Assembly (NCBI GenBank): GCA_023421675.1
Contig: JAEZTC010000004.1
Coordinates: 1 to 64,000 of the forward strand
From: Bacillota bacterium
GTDB taxonomy: Bacteria; Bacillota; Clostridia; Acetivibrionales; JANLFN01
Direction: 5' to 3'
DNA length: 64,000 bases
The notes under the pieces are model-generated. The model saw nothing but the letters and a program-made list of their open reading frames with translations. It did not search any database and was not told the origin of the DNA. Positions within the stretch are counted from its first letter, which is position 1; every line of letters begins with the position of its first letter. The translations under genes were made by a program, and so were the position numbers. Shown piece by piece: positions 7,118-16,114 of this stretch.

Positions 7118-9487
7118 ATGTTAAAAAGTCTGTCAAACCTAGGCAAGTCCATTCGTAACCGCCATAGTACAGTGTTTTATGACATTTCTCAATATAAAAA
7201 AATAGCAGAAGCAGTTTGTGAAAAGAAATATAATAAATTAACCGATGCCACCCTTAGGGAAATGTCTCTGGATCTTAGAAAAAAAGCTAATCTAGGGGTA
7301 CACGAGGATGATATGCTTTTAGATGCGTACGCACTCGTTTACGAAGCTATTTACAGGGTTCTGGGAATATATCCTTTTGAAACTCAAATAATGGCTTCCA
7401 TAGCTCTGCATCAGGGAAAAATGGTTGAGATGCAGACAGGAGAAGGCAAGACTCTTTGCGCGGTAATGCCGGCCTATCTTAATTCTTTGTCCGGGAAGGG
7501 TGTTCATGTACTGACTTTCAATGATTATCTGGCAAAAAGGGATGCTGAATGGATGGGGCCTGTCTACCGTTTCCTTGGACTTTCTGTGGATTATGTAAAA
7601 GAGGATATGAAGCCTTCAGAGAGAATAAGTGCATATTTATGTGATGTAACATACGTAACAGCCAAGGAGTGTGGCTTTGATTACCTTCGTGATTTTCTGT
7701 GTTCCAGTGAAGATGAGCTTGTCCATCGCCCTTTCAATTATGCAATTATAGACGAAGGTGACTCCATACTTATAGATGAAGCTCGCATTCCCCTGGTTAT
7801 CGCAGGCAATTCTTCAGATAGTGAAAGTGATAATACCCAGCTCTCTGCAATAGCCGGGGAGCTTATACCACATACAGACTATGAATTGGATGAGTACTGT
7901 AATAATGTTTATCTAACTGATTCTGGAACACTCAAAGCAGAAAAAATGCTTGGCTGCAAAAATTTATATAGTGAAAAAAACACAGTACTACTTTCGAAGC
8001 TAAACTGTGCACTTTATGCCCATGCCATACTAAAAAAAGATGTTGATTATATAGTAAAGGACGGAAAAATTCAACTCATTGACGAGTATACAGGACGCTT
8101 AGCAAACAAAAGGCATTGGCCTGACAATCTTCATTCCGCTGTAGAGGCAAAGGAGGTGATAACATCCAATTCCAAAGGTATAATTCTAGGTTCCATTCCA
8201 CTGCAATATTTCCTTGGTCTGTACCCAAAGCTATCCGGAATGACAGGAACTGCAAAAACATCAGCACCTGAGCTTAAGGAGTTCTATGGGCTTGATGTTA
8301 TAGTCGTTCCTACTCACAAGCCTTGTATACGTAAGGACCATCCAGACATGTTTTTCAAAAAAGTGCCTGATAAGCAAAAGGCAATAGTTCAAGAAATAAT
8401 ACGGGTGCATTCATCCGGTCAGCCCATATTAATAGGAACAGGAAGTGTTGATGAATCTGAAAGGCTGGCAGAGCAGCTTAAAAATCTAGGTATCAGCTAC
8501 AATGTGTTAAATGCAAAGAACAATGAAATGGAAGCAGCAATAATTGCCAAGGCAGGCGAATTTGGGGCTGTGACTGTTTCAACCAATATGGCTGGGAGAG
8601 GAATTGATATAAAGCTTGGGGGTGCTGATGAAGAGGATAGGGAAAGAGTTGTTGCAACAGGTGGGTTATATGTCCTTGGGACTACCCGCAATGAAAGCCG
8701 AAGAATTGACAACCAGCTGAAAGGAAGGTCCGGCCGTCAGGGAGACCCAGGTGAAAGCAGGTTTTTTGTTAGCCTTGAGGATGGTTTGTTCATAAAATAT
8801 AAGATAGACAAGCTTATCTATACCAGAAATTACACAGCAGACAGCGAGGGACTTATAGAAAATCCAGATATACAAAAGGATATCAGCAATAGCCAGAAAT
8901 TAATTGAGGGCTATAACGAAGACATTCGTCGGCAGCTTTGGAGGTACTCCTTCATCATTGAGGAACAGCGAAGAATAATTCATAAAAAACGGCAAGCAAT
9001 ACTTAAAAATGAAGTGGTATTAAAGCTTCTTAAACAAAGATCCTATGAAAGGTACAACATGCTTATTGATAGATATGGTGAAAAGCTTCTTATAAATATA
9101 GAAAAAAAGTTTACCCTTTTCTTTATCAATAAACATTGGGCTGATCACCTGGATTATATATCCTATATACGGGAAAGTATACATTTGGTGGTTCTCGGTA
9201 AGAAAAACCCCATAGATGAATTTCACAGATATGCGATACAAGCTTTTGACAGCATGCTGCAGGCTATCGAGGAAGATATAGTAAACACCTTTAACAGCAT
9301 AGAGATAACGGATAAAGGAATCGATATGGCAGGAGCGGGGCTTAAAGGGCCATCATCAACATGGACCTACCTCATTAATGACAGTGAAGACCAGTTCAGC
9401 AGTGCTCACAGAATTATAAAGACTGCTGTAGACACTGTGATTAAGCCTGTTGCAGCAATAAAAAAATTCATAAAAGCATTTAAATAA
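7118..9487 (+). CDS. SecA-type preprotein translocase ATPase, SecA2-like
   Basis: The 789-residue protein shows the SecA motor: Walker A MQTGEGKT (105-112), motif II Asp-Glu-Gly-Asp (212-215) in IIDEGDSILIDEARIPL, the preprotein cross-linking region, the Ser/Met-Thr-Gly-Thr-Ala segment, and helicase motifs NMAGRGIDIKLGG and GRSGRQGDPG. It differs from housekeeping SecA in three ways: motif II has Gly where Val or Ala is usual, it is shorter than the usual 830-900 residues, and it lacks the C-terminal zinc-binding Cys-rich tail. These point to an accessory SecA (SecA2-like). The start is the ATG at 7118 behind AAAAAGGAGG; an upstream in-frame ATG at 7085 lacks a site. No secY2 or glycosylated adhesin gene is adjacent. 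Confidence 0.85.
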   Translation: MLKSLSNLGKSIRNRHSTVFYDISQYKKIAEAVCEKKYNKLTDATLREMSLDLRKKANLGVHEDDMLLDAYALVYEAIYRVLGIYPFETQIMASIALHQGKMVEMQTGEGKTLCAVMPAYLNSLSGKGVHVLTFNDYLAKRDAEWMGPVYRFLGLSVDYVKEDMKPSERISAYLCDVTYVTAKECGFDYLRDFLCSSEDELVHRPFNYAIIDEGDSILIDEARIPLVIAGNSSDSESDNTQLSAIAGELIPHTDYELDEYCNNVYLTDSGTLKAEKMLGCKNLYSEKNTVLLSKLNCALYAHAILKKDVDYIVKDGKIQLIDEYTGRLANKRHWPDNLHSAVEAKEVITSNSKGIILGSIPLQYFLGLYPKLSGMTGTAKTSAPELKEFYGLDVIVVPTHKPCIRKDHPDMFFKKVPDKQKAIVQEIIRVHSSGQPILIGTGSVDESERLAEQLKNLGISYNVLNAKNNEMEAAIIAKAGEFGAVTVSTNMAGRGIDIKLGGADEEDRERVVATGGLYVLGTTRNESRRIDNQLKGRSGRQGDPGESRFFVSLEDGLFIKYKIDKLIYTRNYTADSEGLIENPDIQKDISNSQKLIEGYNEDIRRQLWRYSFIIEEQRRIIHKKRQAILKNEVVLKLLKQRSYERYNMLIDRYGEKLLINIEKKFTLFFINKHWADHLDYISYIRESIHLVVLGKKNPIDEFHRYAIQAFDSMLQAIEEDIVNTFNSIEITDKGIDMAGAGLKGPSSTWTYLINDSEDQFSSAHRIIKTAVDTVIKPVAAIKKFIKAFK

Positions 9488-9546
9488 AATAAATAAATTA
9501 AGTCTAGTCTGCGTTCACAAAATTATTCGAAACTACATATTGTGTA

Positions 9547-9574
9547 TTAGGTAAACAATATTAGCCCTGACTAA
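9547..9574 (+). promoter_or_regulatory. Possible metalloregulator (MntR/DtxR-like) operator
   Basis: Before the Nramp gene there is a half-site-like TTAGGTAAAC (9547-9556) followed by TTAGCCCTGACTAA (9561-9574), whose ends form the inverted pair TTAG/CTAA. DtxR/MntR-family operators often contain TTAGG/CCTAA half sites. The match is partial, and the assignment leans on the nature of the downstream gene. Confidence 0.25.
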
Positions 9575-9641
9575 TCATATTAGCAGGGATTAACTAATGC
9601 ACAATTGCAGTTTTATTAATTTAACTTATGAGGTGAACAAT

Positions 9642-10949
9642 TTGAGTGAGCAGATTAGTATTGAAGCCACAAGCTCAATAGCAAATGAGCAGGTATTTAC
9701 AAGGGTTAACTCTTATAGAAGGCAAAGAATAGCTTATCAGATTAAGCAGCTTTTAAAATTTCTCGGTCCTGCATTTATTGTAAGTGTAGCTTACATAGAT
9801 CCAGGAAACTTTGCCACCAATATAAGCGGAGGATCTAAATTTAACTATAATTTATTATGGGTTATACTTTGGAGCAACATAATGGCAATATTCCTGCAGT
9901 CACTATCCGCTAAGCTGGGGATAGCAACAAACTGCAACCTTCCTCAGATGTGCGGCAAGCTTTATTCGAGAAAAACAAACTGGTGTTTTTGGGTTGTTGC
10001 AGAACTTGCAGCCATGGCAACCGACCTTGCAGAGTTCCTAGGTGGAACCCTTGGTCTATATTTACTTTTTGGAATTCCAATGGTTTATGCCGGAATAATT
10101 ACAGCCCTTATTACCTTTATAATTGTTTATTTAGGCAAATACGGGCAGCGTGTTATTGAAATCATTATTGGAGTTTTTATAGCAGTAATCTCGATTGGCT
10201 ATACTATAGAACTCTTTATGTCAAAACCCGACTGGGCTTCCGCAGGACTTCACGTACTTGTTCCTTCCATACCCAACAGTGATGCCATACTGATCGCAGT
10301 AGGTATGCTGGGTGCAACGGTAATGCCACATGTTATATACCTGCATTCACAATTGGTTCAAAGCAGAAATCACCATACAACCGTCAGGGAAAAGAAAAAG
10401 CATCTTCGGATGGAGAAGATAGATATTGCCATAGCTATGAATATTGCATTCATTGTCAACGCTGCAATGGTAATAGTTTCTGCTGCAGTATTTTTTAAAA
10501 ATGGGATGGTCGTAGATACCATAGAACAGGCGCATGGCTCACTCTCACCCTTACTTGGAGCATTGTCAAGCGGTGCCTTCGGAATAGCTCTTCTGGCATC
10601 TGGCTTATCATCATCAGCCGTAGGTACAATGGCAGGCCAAACTATAATGCAGGGCTTTGTAGGTTTAAAAATTTCAGATAACATAACCCGGCTGATTACA
10701 ATGGCCCCCGGTATGCTGATAATTATACTTGGGATAAACCCCATGAAAGCGCTTATTCTGAGTCAGGTTACTTTGAGTTTTGTACTTCCATTAGCAATTA
10801 TACCAATGCTTCTTATAACCCGGAAAAAAGATATAATGGGACCCTTCGTGAATAAGCCAATAACTAATGTTGTTGGATGGATAATATCAGGAACTATAAT
10901 ATTCATGAATATAGTACTTTTGTATTCGACTTTGTTAGTGAAAGGATAA
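9642..10949 (+). CDS. mntH: Nramp-family divalent metal transporter (MntH-like)
   Basis: The product (435 residues from the chosen start) has about 11 hydrophobic helices. TM1 carries the metal-binding Asp-Pro-Gly-Asn (VAYIDPGNFATN) and TM6 carries MPHVIYLHS, containing the Met-Pro-His typical of Nramp TM6. The family imports Mn2+ and Fe2+ with protons. I chose the TTG at 9642 because GAGGTG lies six bases upstream; an ATG at 9597 would add 15 residues but lacks a clear site. The gene stands alone. The symbol reflects the family; manganese specificity is inferred. Confidence 0.88.
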   Translation: MSEQISIEATSSIANEQVFTRVNSYRRQRIAYQIKQLLKFLGPAFIVSVAYIDPGNFATNISGGSKFNYNLLWVILWSNIMAIFLQSLSAKLGIATNCNLPQMCGKLYSRKTNWCFWVVAELAAMATDLAEFLGGTLGLYLLFGIPMVYAGIITALITFIIVYLGKYGQRVIEIIIGVFIAVISIGYTIELFMSKPDWASAGLHVLVPSIPNSDAILIAVGMLGATVMPHVIYLHSQLVQSRNHHTTVREKKKHLRMEKIDIAIAMNIAFIVNAAMVIVSAAVFFKNGMVVDTIEQAHGSLSPLLGALSSGAFGIALLASGLSSSAVGTMAGQTIMQGFVGLKISDNITRLITMAPGMLIIILGINPMKALILSQVTLSFVLPLAIIPMLLITRKKDIMGPFVNKPITNVVGWIISGTIIFMNIVLLYSTLLVKG

Positions 10950-10954
10950 TAAAT

Positions 10955-11243
10955 AAAACTGGGAATGTATCCATAATCGGGAATAATTCAGGCCTTTTAC
11001 TTCTCAAAAAGTGTGTAAGGGGGTAATCCTATTTACAGCGAGGGAAACAGATACTTTGCTATGGATATTGCTTAAATTATTTGAGCGAATCAGGTTATGT
11101 ACATTGCTTTTCATGGCTTTTATACCAATCTGAGGAATCTTTACAAATATAGTTTCAGATATCCTGCTGCGCCTAGTTATTTGAGCGTATCCTGAACTTG
11201 ACAATTAATTGTAGTCATTATGGTTTATTACATTCCCAGTAAA
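10955..11243. mobile_element. MITE-like element or IS remnant with 12-bp inverted ends
   Basis: A 290-bp gene-free block downstream of the Nramp gene is bounded by the perfect inverted repeat ACTGGGAATGTA (10958-10969) and its reverse complement (11229-11240). Inside, the 11-mer TTATTTGAGCG occurs twice in direct orientation exactly 100 bp apart (11077-11087 and 11177-11187). A minus-strand open frame of 66 codons spans most of it without a ribosome binding site or known motif. The size and terminal repeats fit a non-autonomous element or the remains of an IS. I see no clear target-site duplication. Confidence 0.4.
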
Positions 11244-11312
11244 ATTAACAGTATTGAATTATATATTTCTAATATATATCCTGGTTAACAAAATATCAAG
11301 CTGTATTAATTG

Positions 11313-11612
11313 CTAAACAAGGGTTATACTGCCACTCAATACGTCATTATTATATACTTCAAGAACCGATTTGGCTTTAACATACCTTATTGTACCGTTG
11401 CCTATGCTAATAGCAGGATCATTTCCAAGCGCATAAAATATATCATCACACATGGTTTTTATACATTCCTGCTTCTCGATGTCAGACATCTTATCCCAAG
11501 TATCAGGTTTCATTTCAAAAAATTCATATACTTTTTCAATTTGAGATATTTCTTTTGACATGTCATTTAAGATATCACTGTATTTTCTTATATATTTAAC
11601 ACCCATTTTCAA
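11313..11612 (-). CDS. Small soluble protein of unknown function
   Basis: This is a 99-residue, acidic, largely helical protein (Ile-Leu-Asn-Asp-Met-Ser-Lys-Glu-Ile region, then KPDTWDKMSDIEKQEC, then a short beta-rich C-terminus). I do not recognise a family. I place the start at TTG 11612, five bases after AAAGGAG; the ATG at 11606 is the alternative. It has three cysteines or fewer and no signal peptide or membrane segment. It lies alone, divergent from the Tad operon, with about 150 bp between them for both promoters. Confidence 0.6.
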   Translation of the reverse strand: MKMGVKYIRKYSDILNDMSKEISQIEKVYEFFEMKPDTWDKMSDIEKQECIKTMCDDIFYALGNDPAISIGNGTIRYVKAKSVLEVYNNDVLSGSITLV

Positions 11613-11730
11613 TTGTTCTCCTTTCTCTTCTAAAAAAGAGTATACCAGAGTGTCCATTATTTATATAGACCATAAAAAGAACTTATTATAAAATTTATGA
11701 TTTCCATATTGTGATATTTTATAATACATA

Positions 11731-11759
11731 TTGACAATTTTTACTATATTTAATAGAAT
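11731..11759 (+). promoter_or_regulatory. Sigma-A promoter of the Tad pilus operon
   Basis: A consensus TTGACA (11731-11736) is followed after exactly 17 bases by TAGAAT (11754-11759). It lies 50 bases before the first Tad gene, whose ribosome binding site is TTGGAGG. Confidence 0.7.
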
Positions 11760-11808
11760 ATATTTGTAAGTTAGCTACCTATTTTGTTATTTTTTGGAGG
11801 AATAGAGA

Positions 11809-12927
11809 ATGCCAAGAATAAACATATTTATTGCTGATACAGATAAGTTCTATTCAGAAAGCCTTGGAAAGTATCTGCGCTCTAACAGCAGGAACTATAA
11901 TATAAGTATTTTTACAAGTATCACTGCACTACAAAAAGAGATTACTGGCAGTAAAAAGCAGCCTGATTTATTATTAATCTCGGAGGACATTTATTCGCCG
12001 GATGTAAATTTCGGCAGTTATACCTTTATACTTACTGACAGAAATATTAAAACCAATGAAAATAATTATATATATAAGTATCAAACAGCTGAAAGCATTC
12101 TTGATAAAATAAACAAACACATCGAGGACTGCTCACCCTTTATATATAAAACTCCAGTAAGCAGCATCAATACAAAAGTGATTTCGATTGTTTCCCCAGA
12201 AGGTGGCTGCGGAAAGTCAGTGCTGTCCTTTTTTCTTGCAGCAGAAATTGCGCAGACAGGTACCAGAGTGCTTTTACTGGACCTGCAGTCGGTGAGCTCC
12301 CTTTCCAGCTTTATAGATATGGAATACGCCAAACCCGGGCTTTCGGATATATTCTATTATATTAAAGGCTACAGGGAGGATCTTTCTTCAATTCTGAACA
12401 AATACTTATGTACAAACTCCAGCTTTGGTATTAATTACATACCTCCTCTTGCAAACCCTATGGACATGGAAGAGCTGAATCCTGAAGATATTGAGATTCT
12501 TATAAATGAACTCAAAAACCTGGGGAAATTCGATATTATAATTATTGATACCGATTCTATGATAAATATAAAAACTTCCTCGTTAATGGACAGTAGTGAT
12601 GCCGTCTTACTTGTTACCGGTTCAGGTCCCATTGAGAATAAAAAGCTTCTGGTATTTGAAGCGGCCTTTAATAAATTATATCAAGACAAAGATATGTTAA
12701 ACAGAAATTTAATTTACATAAATAACAACTTCAAAGGTAGTTTCAAGGCCCAGCTCTTTAATCATTCTTATCCTGTACTTCAAATTCCATACACGGAAGA
12801 CATCTTCATAATGCAGCAGAATTCTATGACTTTCAATTTTAACAGTTGTTTCCGGTCATATGTATCTAAAATATGCAGACTTATTGAAGAGAAAGCCTTA
12901 AGCAGCATTTACGGGTGTAAAGTATGA
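11809..12927 (+). CDS. tadZ: TadZ/CpaE-like pilus-assembly ATPase
   Basis: The 372-residue protein has an N-terminal receiver-like domain (1-110; Ile-Ala-Asp-Thr-Asp opening) and a MinD/ParA-type ATPase domain (about 122-370) with a deviant P-loop EGGCGKS (131-137), followed by LLLDLQS and IIIDTDS in place of the usual DxD-type strands. TadZ/CpaE proteins place the Tad secretion machine at its site on the inner membrane. It is the first gene of the operon, behind a clear promoter. Its last codons overlap the tadA start by four bases (ATGA), indicating translational coupling. Confidence 0.88.
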   Translation: MPRINIFIADTDKFYSESLGKYLRSNSRNYNISIFTSITALQKEITGSKKQPDLLLISEDIYSPDVNFGSYTFILTDRNIKTNENNYIYKYQTAESILDKINKHIEDCSPFIYKTPVSSINTKVISIVSPEGGCGKSVLSFFLAAEIAQTGTRVLLLDLQSVSSLSSFIDMEYAKPGLSDIFYYIKGYREDLSSILNKYLCTNSSFGINYIPPLANPMDMEELNPEDIEILINELKNLGKFDIIIIDTDSMINIKTSSLMDSSDAVLLVTGSGPIENKKLLVFEAAFNKLYQDKDMLNRNLIYINNNFKGSFKAQLFNHSYPVLQIPYTEDIFIMQQNSMTFNFNSCFRSYVSKICRLIEEKALSSIYGCKV

Positions 12928-14123
12928 ATTATCAAAAACTCTTACTGGAAATAAAAAAAGATATTAATGATGCAATGGATACCTCCAGGGATTATAGCGA
13001 TAAAGAAATAATGGAACTCATTGAAAGCTGTGTCCTTACAAAAGCCAGAATGGAAGGCATTGGGCTGCAGAAAAAAAGAGATATCACCAATGCTGTATTC
13101 AATTCCATGAGAAGGCTTGACATACTTCAACCTTTTATTGATGACCCCACGATAAGTGAAATCATGGTTAATGGAACAGACTCAATATTTATAGAGCGTA
13201 ATGGAGCTGTTCTTAAGGAGAAAATATGCTTTGAAAGCAGAGACAAGCTTTACAATATAATTCAGGCCATAGTATCAAAGGTGAACAGATCTGTAAATGA
13301 ATCCTCACCGATAGTTGATGCGCGGCTGGACGATGGTTCAAGAGTTAACGCAGTTCTACCGCCGGTTGCTATTAATGGGCCTATCCTGACAATCAGGAAA
13401 TTCCCTGAAAAGCCGTTTGCTATACCGGATCTTATAAGAATGGGGTCTATAACCGAGGATGCTGCAAAACTCCTTGAAAATGCGGTAAAGGCTAAATATA
13501 ACATATTTATTTCAGGCGGAACTGGTTCAGGAAAAACAACATTTCTAAATGCACTTTCGGAATATATTCCTACATCCGAGAGAGTAATTACAATAGAAGA
13601 TTCTGCAGAGCTGCAGATATTGGGAATAACAAATTTGGTCAGGCTTGAGACGAGAAACATTAATGTTGAGGGCAAAGGTGAAGTATCAATCAGAGACCTT
13701 ATAAAGGCATCGCTAAGAATGCGTCCTGACAGAATAATTGTCGGTGAGGTGAGAGGCCCTGAAGCACTTGATATGCTTCAGGCAATGAATACAGGACATG
13801 ACGGTTCTCTTTCAACCGGACATGCCAACTCAACAGCAGACATGCTTTCCAGACTTGAAACAATGGTTCTATGTGGGACAATACTTCCGCTTGATGCCAT
13901 TAGAAGGCAAATTGCTTCAGCAATCGATCTTATAGTTCACCTTGGGAGAACACGTGATTTTTCAAGAAAGGTTCTTGAAATAACTGAAATAATGGGATAT
14001 GAAAAGGGAGATTTTCAGCTTAATACCATTTATAAGTACGACGATGGTGGCGGAAGCCATGTAAAGGTGTCCAAAGGCTTGGTAAACATAGAGAAGCTAC
14101 AATCGTCAGGATTACTAAATTAA
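12924..14123 (+). CDS. tadA: TadA/CpaF secretion ATPase
   Basis: This 399-residue protein belongs to the type II/IV secretion ATPases. It shows the N-terminal domain ending in DPTISEIMVNG (74-84), Walker A GGTGSGKTT (198-206), the Asp box, Walker B region RIIVGEVRG (Glu about 275) and the His box STGHANS. It powers assembly of the Flp pilus at the inner face of the membrane. Length and motif spacing match CpaF. The start overlaps tadZ by four bases; tadB follows after 19 bases with its own AAGGAGG. Confidence 0.95.
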   Translation: MNYQKLLLEIKKDINDAMDTSRDYSDKEIMELIESCVLTKARMEGIGLQKKRDITNAVFNSMRRLDILQPFIDDPTISEIMVNGTDSIFIERNGAVLKEKICFESRDKLYNIIQAIVSKVNRSVNESSPIVDARLDDGSRVNAVLPPVAINGPILTIRKFPEKPFAIPDLIRMGSITEDAAKLLENAVKAKYNIFISGGTGSGKTTFLNALSEYIPTSERVITIEDSAELQILGITNLVRLETRNINVEGKGEVSIRDLIKASLRMRPDRIIVGEVRGPEALDMLQAMNTGHDGSLSTGHANSTADMLSRLETMVLCGTILPLDAIRRQIASAIDLIVHLGRTRDFSRKVLEITEIMGYEKGDFQLNTIYKYDDGGGSHVKVSKGLVNIEKLQSSGLLN

Positions 14124-14142
14124 TAAATGACAAGGAGGTATT

Positions 14143-15015
14143 ATGGCCATAGTATTGGTGTGCATTTTTGCTATGCTTGCATCATTTGTATTAATAATAT
14201 GTCAAGCACAAGTAAACCGAAAAAAGACAAAAAGAAAGCAAGTGGCGGAAGTAAATGAGTCTGCTGCTCAGGCTTTTAATGATTATTCGCAATATTCATA
14301 TTCATTGTCGGAAAGAATCAGGTATATACTTATAACCTCAGCAGTTTTGTTTTCTATCGGTTATATTTTTTTCAGAAGTATTATAATTTGCTGCATATTA
14401 ACAGTCTTCTCACCTTTTTACCTAAAATTCAAGAAAAAAAGTCTTATTAAAAAGAGGCTGAATAAGCTTACCGTACAATTTAAGGATGCCCTATACTCCA
14501 TATCAAGCTCTATTCAGGCAGGTAAATCACCCGAATGGGCTTTTAAGGATTCAGCAAGGGATTTACGGATATTATATCCGCGTCAGGATACAGATATAAT
14601 TCTGGAGCTTGAACTTATAAGCAGGAAACTTGATTTGAACGAAACGCTTATCTCAGCTCTTGATGACTTTGCAATCCGATCAGGTGCAGAAGACATCAGA
14701 AATTTCGCAGATGTTTTTACAATATGTAAAAATACGGGGGGTAATCTCTCAGACGTGATTAAAAACAGCTATACAATTATTAACCAAAAAATTGATATAA
14801 AGAATGAAATCCAGGTAATTATATCGGAACAAAAGCTGAGTCAAAAAATATTAAATTTTGTCCCCTTTGGATTGCTTATTTTACTGTCCTCATCTTCACC
14901 TGATTATATTGAACCGTTATATAGTCCGGCCGGAAAGTTTGTAATGGTTATTGTACTGCTTTTGCTTTGTGTTTCAAATATTGTCAGCACTAAAATAACA
15001 AATATCGAGGTATGA
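14143..15015 (+). CDS. tadB: TadB-like inner-membrane platform protein
   Basis: The 290-residue protein has TM helices near 2-22 and 62-92, a cytoplasmic T2SF/GspF domain (about 110-245) with QFKDALYSISSSIQAG and GNLSDVIKN, and a C-terminal TM near 265-285. The T2SF domain and its place directly after tadA identify it as one of the paired TadB/TadC platform proteins. ORFs are nearly contiguous: tadC begins three bases after its stop. Confidence 0.9.
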   Translation: MAIVLVCIFAMLASFVLIICQAQVNRKKTKRKQVAEVNESAAQAFNDYSQYSYSLSERIRYILITSAVLFSIGYIFFRSIIICCILTVFSPFYLKFKKKSLIKKRLNKLTVQFKDALYSISSSIQAGKSPEWAFKDSARDLRILYPRQDTDIILELELISRKLDLNETLISALDDFAIRSGAEDIRNFADVFTICKNTGGNLSDVIKNSYTIINQKIDIKNEIQVIISEQKLSQKILNFVPFGLLILLSSSSPDYIEPLYSPAGKFVMVIVLLLLCVSNIVSTKITNIEV

Positions 15016-15018
15016 AGA

Positions 15019-15879
15019 ATGTATCTTATACTATGTCTTGAAATCACAGCATTGGTACTTGCTTATTTTTTCTCAAAAAATAAATATTCTGAAGAATTAA
15101 AGGAACTTGAAGTACAGGATAAACGTATTAAAGTTCTCTTACCTATCGGGTTTTATATTGAGAAAGCCTTTAATCTTAGATTATTGAATGGATACAAGCA
15201 ACATATAGCCTCAAAGATTAAAGATTTGACTGGGAGCAGGCATATTGAGCTCAATGCAAGATACCAGCTTGCAAAAACAATGTTGATTCTGGTATTTATA
15301 GTTTTATTCTTAACTTTTGTCGGAACACAGATTGAACCTGATTTTACGTTTGGAATCTTTAGTTTAGCCTTCCCCGGAATAATTCTTTTTGCAATGGACA
15401 GGCAAATAGATAACCAGATTAAGCAAAGAAAAACATTAATGCAGATGGACTTGCCTGAATTCCTTAATAAGCTTGTATTGATGGTAAATGCCGGGCTTAC
15501 TGTATCAAGTGCTTTATCAAGAATTGTAAAGAGCAGCAATACAAAGCGGCCTCTTTATGAAGAGCTTAAATGCGTCATGAATGAAATAAGTGCCGGGAAG
15601 CCGGAAATTCAAGCCTATGAAGATTTTGCCAGAAGGTGCAGGCTTCAGGAAGTAACCATGTTTGTATCAACCCTGCTTCAAAATTTAAAAAAGGGTAATG
15701 ATGAATTGGTTCCTATTCTTAAGCTCCAAGCAAACACATGCTGGGAAGGAAGAAAACTTGCAGCAAGAAAGCTTGGAGAAGAGGCATCAACCAAGCTCCT
15801 TTTTCCAATGATGATAGTATTCGTTGCAATAATGGCAATGGTAATGACACCAGCCGTATTGCAGCTCAATTTTAATTAA
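15019..15879 (+). CDS. tadC: TadC-like inner-membrane platform protein
   Basis: This 286-residue protein has an N-terminal TM (about 2-16), TM segments near 90-106 and 112-126, a T2SF domain (about 145-265) with DLPEFLNKLVLMVNAGLT, and a final TM (262-282). It pairs with TadB to form the membrane platform on which pilin is extruded. It starts three bases after tadB with GAGG upstream and is followed by the pilin gene after 18 bases. Confidence 0.9.
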   Translation: MYLILCLEITALVLAYFFSKNKYSEELKELEVQDKRIKVLLPIGFYIEKAFNLRLLNGYKQHIASKIKDLTGSRHIELNARYQLAKTMLILVFIVLFLTFVGTQIEPDFTFGIFSLAFPGIILFAMDRQIDNQIKQRKTLMQMDLPEFLNKLVLMVNAGLTVSSALSRIVKSSNTKRPLYEELKCVMNEISAGKPEIQAYEDFARRCRLQEVTMFVSTLLQNLKKGNDELVPILKLQANTCWEGRKLAARKLGEEASTKLLFPMMIVFVAIMAMVMTPAVLQLNFN

Positions 15880-15897
15880 TAAGGAGGAATTAAAAAA

Positions 15898-16113
15898 ATG
15901 CTGAAAATGTTAAAAAGTTATTTTAAGGATGATGATGGATTGGGTACGGTTGAGATTGTTATAATTGTTGCAATATTGGTAGGACTTGCGTTGATTTTCA
16001 GGAAGCAAATCTATGCCTTGGTAAAACAAATATTTGATAAGATATTCAATAATGCAGGAAGTACAATAGGAACACCTGATAGTTCGTATACTACACCGGG
16101 CTCAATTAACTGA
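15898..16113 (+). CDS. Flp-type (Flp1-like) pilin
   Basis: The 71-residue protein has a basic leader ending in Asp-Asp-Asp-Gly-Leu-Gly, then the pilin signature Gly-Thr-Val-Glu-Ile-Val followed by a 20-residue hydrophobic helix (about 19-40), and a short Gly/Ser/Thr-rich tail. The Gly-x-x-Glu pattern is the prepilin cleavage site and the Glu is the conserved fifth residue of type IVb pilins. It is the presumed fibre subunit. It has the strongest ribosome binding site in the operon (AAGGAGG), consistent with high expression. The peptidase gene follows immediately. Confidence 0.88.
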   Translation: MLKMLKSYFKDDDGLGTVEIVIIVAILVGLALIFRKQIYALVKQIFDKIFNNAGSTIGTPDSSYTTPGSIN

Positions 16114-16114
16114 T

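Noticed and set aside
11004..11204. 66-codon minus-strand frame inside the inverted-repeat block
   Set aside because: No ribosome binding site and no recognisable motif; better explained as part of a decayed mobile element.
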